The notes: generated by a model from the letters alone, not told the origin. Counted from the stretch's first letter, positions 1 to 13,640 are shown. The stretch is DNA of 64,000 nt from Fasciolopsis buskii (GCA_008360955.1 LUCM01006340.1:193194-257193); one strand, 5' to 3'. Made by a program: numbers and translations.

Positions 1-2680
1 TCGTTAATTCAACACAATTTCTCACTCCCTCGGTCGTCCACTTGGCTATTTAACATTTCAATTATTGCTACTCTATATTTGGCATCGAGTATAAATAATT
101 TATTCGTGATCAGAACACAACTGGACCTACTGGATGTGAATTATACATTCAAACAGGTGGAACACTCCACAGAATGCTTTGAAGTACGGGTAATTGGCAA
201 AAATAATTTGAACGACACAAAGGAATTGGCATTTTTTCCTGTGTTTCATTGGGAAACACGTGTAGGCCTTAGACAGACAAGTATCTTATTTGGCGTACGA
301 GAAATAAACGTGTTTGATTCAGCCACATTGCAAGGCCGCAAAATATGTTCCGTGAAACGGGCCGATTCCGGTTCACTCAATTGATCGGGAAATAGTTTTG
401 TTGGCGAAAATTTTATTCGGGCTCTCAGTTGGAGTATTAGTTATTCGATCACCTAGCAGCGTAATTCAGCTAGTCGAATTCACATTCGAAGTTATTGATC
501 CAAACAAATCAGAATTTGTGACTGTTGTTTGTGCTTACCAGTCATAGGGAGATGTTAACTGCATCGTGTCTCTCAGTGAACCGGATTTATATGAATCAGT
601 CAAGTGCCATGTTGTGAGAGGCTGAAGAAGTTTCAACTGCAATAATCCATCTCATATTTGTCAGCAAACCCTAGGAATACGAAAAGCAAGATGACATTCG
701 TTTGGTTTCTCTAAACTCGGATCGCGCGGACGTGCAGCTCACGCGGAAACGGAGAAGCTTCATTGATTTTCCTTTGGCATAGATGGTCACATCAAAATTT
801 GCGATATCCCAGCTTGCAAACAGACACATTCATCGCCGTGGATGACAGTTCTAATTCTCTTCACCCATCTTACACATCGAGCATGCACTCCACACTCGCA
901 CATGTTCACAAATGTACTTTCGTCATTGACGTAGTTAGTATTAATTAGTTAATCATTTCATTAGTGGGCCTAGTTGGATTTTCTTCTTCTGTCCCAATCA
1001 ATCTACACCCTAATTACTCTCAAGGATTTTCGTGTGCATATTCTTCCATTTCATGAATCTCGTTTTGTGCATGTTCAGTTGAACGGCCTTTAACCTGCAC
1101 ACTATGGGAATTTGGTTCGAAATCCTCAACCAATTTTTTTTCTTTGTTTGACGAATTCGCGTTAGTTGCAAGCTCACATGGACGTTTTATTTCTTCAAAT
1201 GTGTGTTCTGATGTGGAACAACTTGCTAAGTAATGCTCGAAATTGTCCAGTCGCATGACATTCACTGTCATCAAACTTGGCTCAACTGGTTGTCCAATTT
1301 CTATGGAAGCACCGGGTGATTCTGTTTGGTTCACTGTAGCCGACTTGTTGAGTATTTTGTTTCACATGTTGAAAGGGATCATTGTCACGTTTGCACTTGT
1401 TGACCCGGGTATCGTCCATTGTGAATGAATTGTAGATTGGTAGAATAATCAATAATTAGTAACAACTATCCATTGGATTCGAACGGATTCATAGTTCAGT
1501 GTAGTTGTACGAAAGTGAAACTCGAAGTTTTGCTTTATCGTACAGCAATTTTCAGTGTTCCCACGGCCCGTGGTCACGAATTCATAATAGCCAATAATCA
1601 GCTGCGTTCACGCTGACTGAGTCTTACTTTGGTCCATGTGCAACTAGCATATTCCCGTTGACCTAGATATCTAATAACGCCATTGTTTGAATAACCATTT
1701 AATCAAATTATGTTTGAGCTTGAATCGATTGAATCATATCAAAATGGCATTCATTTTCATCGTGTCAGTCGCTGCATGAATGATATCGGTTGTTATTCTG
1801 TGTTGGACAAGTTCATACAGTTCGGTGTTTAGATGAATCTAACTAACATTGTATTTCGTGAGCCTGAGTTCCCGTGCGTTGATTACGTTGTGGACTCTGT
1901 TACTTTCATCCCGAATCCGCATCCTCTTGCCCCGTTCACTGAGATTCCTCGAACCATTAGGTTACATGAACGGTGTTCTATTCCTGGTTTTCTGCAATAC
2001 TATGTCGGTTTCATTTCCGATTTGTTTTGCTGTGAGCTGTTTGTTGTGGTGTTACTTTTTGTATTTGTTTGTAGTCCATATTATAAACTGCCGCTTCGCA
2101 TAATTCTACTTCATCCGCAATCCGTTCTCATTCTGAAACCGTTTTCTCCTAATGACCATTCGGTTCTAATCACTCATATATGACGCGTTTTTATGGACAC
2201 CTTTCCTAGTTTGTTTGAATTGCTTGTCCGATTTATTTTTAATTCTTCTACAAAGACTGATTTTCGATGCGCTCGACCTTAATTTGAAGTGTTTCCGTCG
2301 ATCCGTTCTTGCAAATTCTTTTCCTATTATTTGTTTTGTCAGAAATTTTGGATAACCACCTCTCATGTTGCATTCCACTCGTATCCCGTTGTTGGTGTTG
2401 CTCGTTCACTATTGTTTGCCCTCAATTCAATCACTTGTGCCATCTTAGGTTTTACTTTTGGATGAAATCATCTGATCGATTTCCCGTCCACTCTACAAAT
2501 TTCGTCAGTCCCGCGAATGATCTGGGTCTGACTGCTGATACAACCACTTCATCGTGGCCCTCGGAGTTTCGTCATGCATCGCCGCTGTGTCCCGCGTATA
2601 GCTACTACGAATAAACGTGTCCCATGTAGACTTCAAATCCTGTGATTTTTCGTCACCAATCTTGGTTACATTAGAGGTGA
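1..2680. other. no recognisable gene
   Basis: No repeat family or protein was recognised here. The open frames at 79-384 (+), 1020-1334 (-) and 1833-2183 (+) reach 101-116 codons but carry no motif I know. The 1833-2183 frame is rich in F, L and V because the DNA is T-rich. A second frame at about 357-547 continues open just after the 79-384 frame ends, in a different phase, so a decayed exon cannot be excluded. Confidence 0.5.
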
Positions 2681-2962
2681 CTATTAACGATAGTCAAATG
2701 GACTTGCTATTTGGAGCAACAGTACACGAATGGTTGTCGTTTTGAATCCGGACCACCTGTCATCGTGCAAACCCCTGAAGAACAGGTAGAAATAATTGAT
2801 GGTCAAACGGAAATCACATCATCTTCCGTTGTATCAATTAACAATTATTATGTAGATATACGCGGTTTGGAGAACATGCCGGATAAGACAACTGTACGAG
2901 GATTCGAAAGAATTTGCTGGCTTCCGACAAGGGATTGCAAATATCCTCCTTTCAGTTTGTAA
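2681..2962 (+). other. unassigned open frame, possible exon or coding relic
   Basis: The frame is open for 93 codons from just after a TGA to a TAA, with a possible ATG at 2711. Its middle reads PPVIVQTPEEQVEIIDGQ, which resembles the first strand of an I-set immunoglobulin-like domain. The expected cysteine and tryptophan pattern does not follow, so the resemblance may be chance. The mixed, non-repetitive composition is unlike the K/N/I/F-rich strings usual in AT-rich noise. There is no strong splice donor before the stop, and no neighbouring exon in a compatible frame was found. Frames of this length are expected by chance in a window this size. Confidence 0.12.
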
Positions 2963-3298
2963 AATAAGAGTAGCACTCCATTAAAAAAGCTTTCAGTGCT
3001 CCGTATCACTGTAGAACAGACGCATAAAGTTTTCCGTTACGAAATACGGTGTGGTCGAATCGGATGCATTCAGTGCCCAAGGGATATATTTTAGCTATGC
3101 GCGTAATGGCACGTGATGCCACAGTGCATGAATTGTTTTCACCTAGTCTACGAGTAGTGGGGAAGTTCTAGGCAAGTCAGTCCTATATTTTAGTTTTATG
3201 GAGCGAGAAATCGTGCCCGAAGTCCAAACGATATCTTATTGTCAGTCACTATCAGCATCTGATAAGCGTGAAGGATTGCCGTTCCACATCGGAGAAGA
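2963..3298. other. no recognisable feature
   Basis: Unique-looking sequence between an open frame and a family A SINE. Nothing was recognised. Confidence 0.5.
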
Positions 3299-3480
3299 CC
3301 GGCTGCAGCGAAACGGATAAGGCCGTGGCCTTTGGGAGGGAAAGTCGCGGGTTCGAAAAGTCCCACCCTCGGTCAACTTCCCCGTTTGGCAGCCCTCTGT
3401 TGGCCGCAGCCCCCTTCCTGAAAAATGACATGCACGTTTACTTTATTAATACAGGTAGGAAAAGATGAAAGAAAATAGAA
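3299..3480 (+). repeat. tRNA-derived SINE, family A, full-length but diverged
   Basis: The element starts with a tRNA-like head (GGCTGCAGCGAAACGGATAA, A-box region) and has a B-box region GTCGCGGGTTCGAAAAG near 3344. A body resembling CTCGGTCAACTTCCCC follows, then a tail reading TTTACTTTATTAATACAGG. Aligned by eye, it shares head, body and tail with the copies at 44418 and 56622. The 66-codon frame across it (3268-3468) is simply the SINE read as protein. Such elements are transcribed by RNA polymerase III from internal A and B boxes and moved by a partner LINE; that is family knowledge, not seen here. Confidence 0.8.
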
Positions 3481-4070
3481 AAAGTTAGTGTATCCGGCGT
3501 TTCATGGTGATTTAGTGTCGATAGGCTGGCAGAAACATGATCTCTGATGGGTGGTAGAACGCACGCTGTTGAATGAGAATGAAAGTCGCCTATGAAGTTA
3601 CGCCATGAAATTACAAGGTACCACCAGTCACTTCCTCTTTAGCAAATTAACATAGACTCCAAGTCTACATGTCTTTGATAATGCCTTCCTCATATCCGAG
3701 GTGATATTTTAGTCGATTGCATTCGCTATAACGATGAGCATTCACACCATTCAAGATATTCTTCAGGTGGAACGTGATAAAATACAGTTCAATGCAATTT
3801 TGCAATGCGTAGCAAATTTTCGAGATTGTCAGTTTTCGGCCTTTACAAGATATCTTTCTAATGTGCTCCAGTTAAGATTTGAGCAATCTAATCTTTTCGC
3901 CTAGCTAAATAAGTTTCCCTCGTACGAATTCAGAATCGTATATACTTACAATCTGACTCCTAAGCGAAACCCAAAGGCGGCATGAAAACAAAAATCGGCC
4001 GATCAAGGAGGTGTATGTTAGTTATCCAAGATGATGAAGATCAAGTTCAAGCTTCTTTGGGATTTTACTT
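3481..4070. other. no recognisable feature
   Basis: AT-rich sequence after the SINE. No repeat or gene was recognised. Confidence 0.5.
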
Positions 4071-4102
4071 TATTAATGTTTCCGTAAATGTCACAATTTT
4101 AC
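4071..4102 (-). repeat. tail-only fragment of a family A-type SINE
   Basis: Read on the minus strand, AAAATTGTGACATTTACGG followed by AACATTAATAAAGTAAAA lines up with the shared family A tail, AAAATTGATATACATTGTCG then TTTCATTAATAAAGGAAG. No tRNA-like head is present. It could be a 5'-truncated insertion or a fragment of the partner LINE that shares this tail. It is short, so chance is possible. Confidence 0.35.
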
Positions 4103-5196
4103 GTTTGGTCTTTGCAAAGTAGCACTTCCATTTTATTTTCCCGATGCCTTTGGGAGGGCCTTAACAAATGAAGCTGTCCTTACGATAACGGGTACCAAAT
4201 GACTTTCGTCGAACATCTGGACAACAGTTCGTTCTCTGAAATAACTTGAAGGAATAAAGAACATGCGTTCAACAACAAATAGAAGATATTCGCACACATC
4301 GACATAAACGGCGGCATTTTTCGCTGAAAAAAAAACAGCTAGTGTGGATGTTTTAATGCCCCAAAGGCGCCACTCGTTTCGATCACATCTCGATATCTTC
4401 ATCAATCAAAAAAAAACAAAAAAACAACGTGCTTGTGTCTACGGTCGGTGCATGTGCGTATTCCAAAGGTAGTACCTTTGTAAATCGCTGCCGGAAATGT
4501 TAAAATGCCTTACGTGGCTAAGGTTGCTTTATGACCGTCAAAGATGTTGAATGATGATGAATGTTAATCAACAAATATACCCCATCCCATATAAGGAGTA
4601 GGATTCATTGAAATGCCAAAAAACTAGAGGAGATGTTTGCATCAAGGGTGGGTTCGTGCCCTGGAAATAAATGCGGGTGGCCGATATGCCCATTCGGAAT
4701 GGGCGTCGGATACATTTTCCCCCATACTTCAAATCGGTGATTGCCGCATTCGGGTACGTTTTTACTGACAGTCAATCTTGTCCGATTAGACGAGTTCGGT
4801 TAGCAACAACCAAATGTCTGAAACCAACAGTTTCATTTGCTTTTAAAAAATAAACACATCATGTTATTGCGGTTGTCTTGCCATATACCTTCCTTGCTTC
4901 TTTTTTTAGCAAACTGCTCATCCCAAGCGTAACCATACAACGTGGTCATAACGAATGTTGCACACAAATGCGCGAAATCGAGTTGCATCCAAATGCGTTA
5001 TCGTCCGCAAGCACTCGTTTACAGCCTTCTCATTTTATCTAAGTTGGAGTTTATTGGTAAAGGGGTCTTCATTACACTTATGCCCAACCGCTTCTAGCAG
5101 ATGTTACAGACAAAATACAAACGAATTTGCAATCATTTTTCCTATAAAGTTTTGTGATATTTTTCTCTCATAAGCTGAATGACGTTCCGTTAATAG
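4103..5196. other. no recognisable gene
   Basis: Contains short A-runs near 4326 and 4408 and random-length open frames. Nothing was recognised. Confidence 0.5.
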
Positions 5197-5321
5197 AGAT
5201 TCGTTAGTATCTATGGACGCCTAGCAGACAAGCTCGAAGGGACAAAGATGATGACGGAGGACACTCGGGATATACGACAAGTCAGAAATTCAGTTTCATC
5301 ACATGGCGAAGCACGTAATGT
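5197..5321 (+). other. possible 125-nt exon bounded by AG and GTAAGT
   Basis: The sequence lies between an AG at 5195-5196 and a donor GTAAGT beginning near 5322. One frame is open throughout and reads RFVSIYGRLADKLEGTKMMT at its start, a charged, helix-like composition. The length suits an internal exon. No protein family was recognised, the acceptor lacks a clear pyrimidine tract, and a chance match is likely. Confidence 0.12.
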
Positions 5322-7733
5322 GTAAGTTAGCCCACTATTACCGTTCAGAATACTAGTACGTAATCGTGACTTGCATGTAGTGAGGCCTTACTGGTCAGAT
5401 CATGCGTCTAAAACATAATGACGCACAATGTTCGTGTCCTACGGGAAGGATTTCAAATTTAAGACGCTGGAATTTTCGGAAATTTTATGTTTCCTAAAAT
5501 TGCCCGTTCATCAGTTCATTTTTACGCCAATGTCCCTTAAATGCCAGGCAGATTTACTTCATCAAGTGATAAGATTAAAACGAATTGTTAACGACTCGCA
5601 GAATTTGTCTTCAATCTGTCTAGACGAATCTTACTAAGGACGTAAAAGACAATGGAAAATTTACTGAACTCAGTACTGAAATGTCGCTATCAAATGCATG
5701 ACACGTGCTTGTCAGGAATCAACAGTCCCGACTTCGTGACGTACGCAGCTTATTTCAACCTGACGAACGTTTCTGAAGGTATCGTATTTTATGTGAATAA
5801 TGAAATACCTCAAGTGGTGAACCCGTTTGCCAACCAAATTGTCCGAGTGTTCCAACGAACGTAAAGAGTTCTAAAGTGGGACTGGTAGCATGGGAAACCC
5901 ATCTGAGTACTACGCATTGTAAGTCAACGTCACTAGGTCAGAAACGGAACCTGAAGTCTGCATCGTACCAGGCAGATATTCTTAACAATGTGTTACCGTG
6001 AAAACGACCATTGGAGTCAAGCTGATTGACCCGAAAAGAGAAGTGATTAACTGACTAACCAGAACTAGCTCTTGCGCTATTTTGCGGGTCACATGTGCGA
6101 TTGCTTGTTAGTAAACGGAGTCGCTAGAAAAAGACAGGCTTACGGCTCAAACTGGTGAACCAATATTAAGTAATTAGAATTTTTGTTTGATACTATTCGT
6201 AACTGGCTGAATGTACAATTCTACCTTATTTTTGCTAGTATAAGCAATAAAGCTGGTTGACAAACCGGCGGAGCGTTGATTCACGCCGATTTGTTCGTCT
6301 GTTGGTAATTTCATAAAACCCAATCAAAGAGAGCTGAATGAAGTGCAAATTACTCGATTTCCAATTCAGTTAGTTGCCAAAACAACACGCCGTCATTTGC
6401 AAAAGCTAGACATTTGTGATTTCCGTTTTTAATTGGACATCAAATAATTCCGCACACCGTGCCGACTGATTCACATCGGATTTTGGCAGAAACAATGAAA
6501 TCTTGTCTGGGTTTTTCACTTTTATGAAATTATTTCGTTGGCATTTAACCAAAGGCAAATGAACCGATTCGAACGGTCGGGAGAATATTCGCTAGTCGGA
6601 GGTGTAAAATGATACTACCCTCTCAGACTACCTCGTTCGAACGTAATCCGAAACGAGATTGTAACGAGTTGTTTCGATAAATGGGACTTGATGAAACACG
6701 GCAGAAGTACAGGTGATCATAATTTACCAAGGCTTCAATTCGAAAGTAGGAATTGTTTGAAGAACAAACAAATTCTTTGTACTGAAAACAAAAAAATGAT
6801 TTCGTTCTTTTTGAAATTTGCTTGTCCCTAGCAGATGCCTTCACATCCGGTTTCAACTCGGTCTCGTGGAGACGAATAGTGCTGATCGGCCTATATGTAT
6901 ATCTCATTGCTAAGCTAACATAGAACGGCGAATCGAAAAGATACGTCGTGCAACCTGTCGTCTCTTCCGATTCACCTTGGCAACGAAGGTCACGCGTCCT
7001 GCGCTAATCAAATTGCACTTGGAAGTCAACCCAAACAATGTGTGAACTTAAAATACTTTTTTCTGTAACAAAATCACGGGGGAAACACTTCATGATTTAG
7101 TCTGTCGAAAAATAATCCTATGAGAAAAACAAATGTTCATAATTAAACACCAGCGATGAAAATGAATTCCCGAGCAGCGAGAAAATGCATGGCGAAGAGT
7201 AACCACGACCAGAAGTTTTATGCCAGCCCAAGATGTTGGAATCGATTGAATAGGTGAATGACTGATACCTTTTCATGATACTCCCATCAGATTGCACTTG
7301 GGCGTTTCCGGGTGAATGCTTGCCCAAACAAAAGCAAAACGAAGGCGTGAGAGAATCAGTGGCAATGATTTTTTTTATAGTTTTATTGCCATCAGGGTAC
7401 AAACATGATTTACACGGTTTCCAGACAGTCCCGTTGTTTATCGTTCAGAATGATCGCGTGTTCGATGAACCGCTGGTATATGAATGCAGATTTTGGTTGA
7501 TTATTCCTGATTCTAACGTATATCTCCGTTCTCGCGGTAGCTTTTGCACTCGGCCAATGCCGACAAAAATCGAGTGGACGTCTACCGAAATTTCACCGTC
7601 AAAATATTAGTTGCATCGATCCCCTGTGAATTGGTTGTATAGAACTCTATGTTTGATGTTCATGATTGCCTGTTCACACTTCGTGCAGTGAGTACCAGCG
7701 TCCAGGGGGCATGTGCCCTTCCAATACACTCAT
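5322..7733. other. no recognisable gene
   Basis: Open frames at 5428-5637, 5652-5864 and about 5810-5999 (+) are 65-70 codons each and unassigned. The last contains VPTNVKSSKVGLVAW, vaguely like the start of a fibronectin type III repeat. Frames at 6623-6907 (-), 7118-7402 (-) and 7275-7610 (+) are also unassigned. No repeat was recognised. Confidence 0.45.
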
Positions 7734-7751
7734 ACACACACACACACACAT
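7734..7751. repeat. (CA)n microsatellite
   Basis: A run of about nine CA units. It lies inside an unassigned 106-codon frame (7649-7969), where it encodes THTHT. Confidence 0.9.
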
Positions 7752-10700
7752 GTTTTAATAAACTTGTGGTTGAAAACGCTGGAGGTGAGCTGCAGCTGAA
7801 TGGACTTCCGAGTCCAACAATTAAACCAAACCACAAAAGATTTTTCTCAAGTGTTCACACGGAAGCATATACCGGTTGGAAGACAGTTCAAGTTTATCAG
7901 TTCGATATGTGTAAACCCAAACCAGAGCTGATCGTCATGGGAGTCCAGCAGCTAACATACCCTAGATAATCTAAAGACTTGGAAACCAAATGTGACTGCA
8001 GGAGCAATGCTCATTCTATTCGTGATGACCACGTGACGTTCCACGTTCGATTCCCCAGGCCATCGAATTGCAGATCATGTTGTATTTCATTGCAAAGCAA
8101 AAATGTTTGGCTCGTTTTCGTTTTGCTAGAACGTGTCAAAATGTATTCCATCCAGTCGACAAAAATGGTGTTCATCGGTTTTCGCATTCACTTCGTCCTC
8201 GTTTATAACACTATTCTATGAACTAGTATGACCTCAATCATCAAAAAGAACAAGCAGTATTTACGTTTTCCCTAATTTTAGCTTACAATTAAACTAGAGA
8301 AAAATATCACCTGGTACCATGTGATCATTTCGCTTCTCCCAGTGCAAAGTGACTACTCAAGAATTTCAACTACTTTTGGGTTTGTCATACACCAGATGAA
8401 GTGCTAACGGAATCAGTTAAATACCAGGAAAGTTTCAGACTACGATTCGAATAGTAATGGGTACAGTCCAATGGTGAGTTTGCGTTTTGCAAACACGTAT
8501 TCTTTCTTATACCAATCAACTAGTCTCATAAAATGTTTGTCATATAAACAAATACGTTTATTTATTTCTGCTCAGTGCATTCCTCCTAACTTCCAGTTGC
8601 CAACGCTCATTGGCCGTAAAATTCGTGCGCACTTTAGTCCCCAATGGGGCGGTTAGTGAAACAAATTTAAAAAAGATTTTTTCTTAAAATAACAACGTAA
8701 AGGAAATACAGGACAGTTCCGTGAACGTGTCACAACTCGACTGCTGCACTCCGTCACCCCTGTACTTGTTGATCAAATGATTCATGTAGCTGGGAATCGA
8801 TATTTGTTTCAATGATTCAGTTTGCCGTCTAGCTTAGCGAATTTGCGATCTTTCATCGTGTTCGATAAAACCGTGTACTTTGGTCGTATTACCACGAAGA
8901 AGATTTTTGTACACCGCTCAGTTTGGTCGAACGCTGGGGTGAAGTGGAATGTTACGGCCTCTGGCGAATTCACACCTTGTCTAATTCTCGGTTGCTGGAA
9001 ATAGCCCAAGGCTACTAATCAATAGTCAGCATTTACTAATCGATATCCACCTGCTACTAAACAAGAAATAGTGAGTGATAGATTGCAGATATCCAACACT
9101 TTTCTACAACTGACCCTGATTACTGCATGGCATCCAAGAGACACGCAAAACAAATTTTGCTGAGTTGAACAGTTGATCATCAATTAACCTGCACGATGGG
9201 ACTGGATGCATACATTGTGGGACGTACGTGGACCTTTGAGAATCAACAACAATGGCTGTTTAACATTTTTTTCAGTCGTATTCTTCTAGATTATCTAAAA
9301 GCCAGTGTGGACAAGTTGGTGCGTTAAGATTTGCGAACAACTTTTTTATTATTCTAATAATAAATTACATGTTACAATTTATTATACTAACCTGAAGAAA
9401 TGTTGAATCTCGCCGGCTGAACACCATTAGTTAAGAAAAACGCCGATTAACTCAAGACGAAATATTAAAAAAATCTTCCACAGCATAACCTGGCTTCGCA
9501 GGTTAACGTTTAAAGTATATGATAATTAATATTTTTTTTGAAAATATCATGAATTATAGCATGTAAATGGGCGCATGAATATCCGAATTAAACAGTGAAT
9601 ATTCAGTTCAATTGAGAAAGGAATGAGTTCGTATGCTTTTTTCCCAGCCACTCAGTTGTTTAGTCATTTGTTTTTCTGTTTAAACATTAATTCGTTAGTT
9701 GGTTAGCTGGTGAGCAACGCATTCGTTGCGGGACTGGCTTGTAAACAATTATAGTATTCCATTGTTGAATATGAATTTTACTTTTCCACTTACCCAAGTA
9801 ATCATAATCCGGAGACTGGAAACGTCGAGCTGAAAGAAAACAGAAAATAACTTCCGATTCCGCAAACTTAGTCTCAAAGATACTACGAAAATACGTAACG
9901 GTAGTTGTCACTTATCAAATTCTATCCGGACCGTTAGGACCATGTTTATTCCCAAATTTGATCAATCGGGTCAGCTGGTGACGTGTATATATTTCTTCTA
10001 TCAAAACAATTATCTGTTGCTACTGACAACCAAGTTGCATGTACACCCGAGGCTGAATCATTTGGTAAACAAATCCATCTGGTTAGTCCAAACAACATTG
10101 ATCATTTTCATGTTAAACAGACACCTGATTTCCCAAATGCCTCGAGAATCGTTTTAGATCTGGTTGCTGGATGGGCATAATCTCTCTTTTCCTCCCTCTC
10201 GGTAAGGTTTTCTGTGCTGCGACCTCGGTACAAACACGGAATCGTGTTAGTTACACTATTTTGTTTTAATTGTTTACGAGGAAAGAGTTGGGTCACCACT
10301 TGTTGTTTATATTCCAAATCACGCAGAATTTGTGTTATGTTTATCCAAGTTTATCTTTTCACCCGTGGGCTACAGATCCACATGTCCGGCCATTGGTATT
10401 AGGAGTGTAGTAAAATATTTCGGTTCTATATTCTGCACAAATAAATACGGGATCCAATTTGACCAAGGAATTGTCACTCTCGGATTTTGTGCACAAATCA
10501 AAAAAGGGGACCGAAAATGATTTAGACCAGAGGCTTCATATTGCGGATCCGATTTTAGATCGCTCATAAACGACTGTTGGAATCTAACCTGTACCATACT
10601 TGACAAAAGATACCACCGTGTGTGAGAAACAGTCATTACACAGTGCCTCGGCATAGATTCACTATTGAAATTAATATATTCCCCTTTTTCAATGAAATGG

Positions 10701-10994
10701 TTTCATTGTTTTCATTCGTTCGGTCACTTGCAAATGATCGAACATCCCTCGGTTGGGTTAACTACCCTCAGTCAGAGTGTCCGCTATGAGAATGCATTTC
10801 AAACTTAAAAATGTGTAACAATTGGAAGCAATACAGGTGTGGTCGTTTGAAGCACAGTTTTTTCTCTTCTTCAGGCATTTTGGAAGTCGTATGACGCAGT
10901 GACAATGCAATACTGATCGACATCTTGGATTAATGTGACCAGTGACAAACTCGTTCGCAAAAAGGCAGCCATGATTGACGTTTCAGTTGGAGAG
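7752..10994. other. no recognisable gene
   Basis: The unassigned frame 7649-7969 ends here, and 8809-9009 is open on both strands. The frames at 9942-10402 are short and overlapping. No repeat family was recognised. Confidence 0.45.
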
Positions 10995-11011
10995 TATATA
11001 TATATATATAA
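10995..11011. repeat. (TA)n microsatellite
   Basis: About eight TA units. Confidence 0.85.
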
Positions 11012-13061
11012 TATCACACACCAGCTTGAAAACACACAGGGTGCTAAAGCAACAACACGCAAATGCTATTTCACAGACGGTGAATAAACAGGGGTGGGGG
11101 TGGAATAACAAACCATGACAAACCAATTGTTGTATGGTTATTGTAAACATTGTAAGCTGTTTTACTGTTCGCTTGCCTAGTCCAGAGTAGGCCTTTTTAT
11201 TCGATAATGCACTGCTAGCCTTTGCGCATCTAGGCGATTTCTTCAAAGCAACAGAATTATTGCAGACCAGCCGGTGCCCAGATGATCGGTTCATATGACC
11301 CCCTCCGGGAACTATTGCCGAGTCAGTGGAACATGGCGAAGGACAATGAACTTACGCAATTGGTGCGCCACACTTGCCACTCGCGGCGTTGCCCTCATCG
11401 GCCTCTTGGAAAGATCGTTTATCAAGTGAAGTCGCACTACGGACTCCACATTGCTGCTTTTTTCGGCTGCAGCTTATTGGGTAGACTTGAATAATCAAGG
11501 AACAGGAGTGCGCCTTTTGTCTAAAATCCACTGTTATTGCATCGCCCGTAGTATGGTGCAACTAGTTACAGTCTAGAGTCACTAAAATGCCATAACCAAG
11601 CGGCAATTTTAGCTCATTCAACAGAAGACCCTACGGTGAAAAAGTGCATCTGGGATCAGATAAACTGAAAATTTCCCAAACAAGGTCATTAGTTCTTCCC
11701 GGAAATCCAATCCGTTTTGATTATGGGCAATGAATTAACTGGTCCATTCTGTCCGCATACTCTAACCAATTATTAATTGAACCTCGCGGAAAACCGTGAT
11801 TCCACAGTAGACCGCAGCTACGCCGGTTAGAATTTGGTGGAGTTACTTTAACTCTTCAACATTTTCCCTTCAACAGAAATATCATTTCTTTGCAATCACC
11901 TGCAGCTAATCACGAGTTCTTTCATGATGAAAACATGTGAACACACTGACCTTGTGAGCAGTCGTCGACTGAACTCTTTCTGACAATTTCCTTGAAATCT
12001 CATAAAAGAGGTAATAGATGTTAAAATGCTGTGATACCGATGGTCACCAGATAGACAGACCATTTTTGGATCTCAGAAATTACACGACTGTTAACCGTTG
12101 ACAAGGATTTGGGCTGCAAGTACGGCGAAAATATAACAGGTGATCTGTATCATAGCCAATGACCCAATATTGCGAGATTTTGTGATGAAACTGGGTGCAA
12201 ATCACGTGGTACAGTCCAGTACCGCTTCGGGTAAGCCTAGTTAGACAACCGGCCATTAAGAACCGAGACAGAAAAAGGTCGGGAAGTCCAAACATTTCTG
12301 GATTGTCATCAGACAAAATGTCTTTAACCAATCGGAACATGTCCGATTTGTGACTCAAACGAGTGGGTCGCACATAACAGTCGAATTTATAACCGCGACC
12401 TTCTCCTCGTCTTCGATTGCCTAGCCTGGGTCAGGACCAATTTATTGCTAACTGACAATTTGTATTCGTTTGTTATTGGTACTGGCTGAATGCTACATTC
12501 AAGTCCAAATATTTCGGATTTGGGCCATAACGTTTTGCGTCCCTCGTCCAATTCGCACATGATCGCCGTTCAGTGGTATTCACATCTCCATTGACATAAG
12601 ATCAATCTGTTTCTATTGGAAACCAGATACGAAGTGATGCCAGCATTATTGGCAACTGTCTTGAGCAAACCAATTGGTTGGTCTTATATCACTAGTTTGT
12701 ACTGAGAATCAGACTCGCTACTATATATGCCAAAATAAACGATCGAGTTCTTAGGGCATAAACGTTTTAGCATTCAGAGTGGAACAGGTAGTATTTTACA
12801 ACCTTATAGGTTAAGTATTTGCAGAAAACGTAGCGACTAAGGAGTACAGGGGAACGGAATTTGGTGAAAAAACTGATTCGACTTCGGCTAAGTGAACTTT
12901 AGAAAGACTGCCAATTCAGACTGATGTGAAGTAGACAGAGCGGTTTATATACTGTTCTGAAAGGTGAAGCTAGGCCAGTTTTGCTTCTACAGTTACCTGT
13001 GGTTAAGCATTGCGCCTGTGCTGTTGGTAGTGAGAATGCCAATAATTAACGACTTTTTATT
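11012..13061. other. no recognisable gene
   Basis: A slightly G+C-richer patch at 11280-11560 is open on both strands for about 70 codons, but nothing was recognised. The remainder is featureless to me. Confidence 0.45.
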
Positions 13062-13356
13062 TTGGTACATTTTAGTAGTAGGAGATTGAATGTTTTCATG
13101 AAAAAATTCGCCATGTGATATCATCGCTCAACTCACCATAAAGAACCATGGAAGCACTGTGCAGCTGTTTCATCCAGCTTGTTAGGAATGATCAGCTGTG
13201 CATATCCATAGAGCCCGAACTGAGACGCGGACCCGAACAAGGACGAACAATTCTGAGTCCAACGCCTTAGCCATTACGCTACCGGGCAGGCTCTGAACGG
13301 TTTGCTGAACTTCACCACATGATGTTGCACCTATCCGTCACTGATTTGCACGGTTT
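13062..13356 (-). repeat. hammerhead-bearing SINE (family B), nearly complete
   Basis: Read on the minus strand, the element starts within AACCGTGCAAATCAGTGACG and continues through a tRNA-like head (GGTAGCGTAATGGCTAAGG) and a B-box-like GGGTCCGCGTC. A hammerhead module follows (13149-13208), then a tail containing GTGAGTTGAGCGATGATATC, ending TACTACTAAAATGTACCAA. It matches the copy at 38146-38467 and the pieces at 13641-14019, with only scattered differences by eye. The head of the 38146 copy runs further 5', so this one is slightly 5'-truncated. It lies inverted to the pieces at 13641-14019, about 285 bp away. Confidence 0.85.
13149..13208 (-). ncRNA. type I hammerhead ribozyme, decayed core
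   Basis: On the minus strand, stem I is GCACAG paired with CAGTGC (one mismatch), extended by an outer TGGA/TCCA helix. The core reads CTGATCA where CTGANGA is required, so the essential G8 is C. Stem II is TCC/GGA, then GAAA, then a short stem III palindrome ACAGCTGC. The cleavage triplet is GCA rather than the needed NUH. The fold is recognisable but self-cleavage is not expected. Confidence 0.55.
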
Positions 13357-13640
13357 ACGCATGCATATGTCCGTAAAGTACAATGCAATACAACCTAAAG
13401 AGAATTTTTGTAATAAGGATTAATTTGTACGAGCACGATGGCGAATGAGTCTTTCATCGGAGGTGACTGAGTGGAGTTGGGAAAAAGTTAGAAACGAAAA
13501 CAATTAGGTAATTTTTGGGACTTACTCCTTTGAACCATTTAAATACGATGGACAACAACTCATGTTCTCATCCTGTGGTTGTCTTTAAGACCAAGCTGAC
13601 CAAAATAGACCCCTTACGTGGACCGTCTAAGTATCCTGAT
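13357..13640. other. spacer between inverted family B copies
   Basis: Unique-looking sequence forming the loop between the minus-strand SINE and the plus-strand pieces. No gene was recognised. Confidence 0.5.

Noticed and set aside
10983..11561. Coding region on either strand near the G+C-richer patch
   Set aside because: Frames are open on both strands without a motif or splice signals, as expected by chance.
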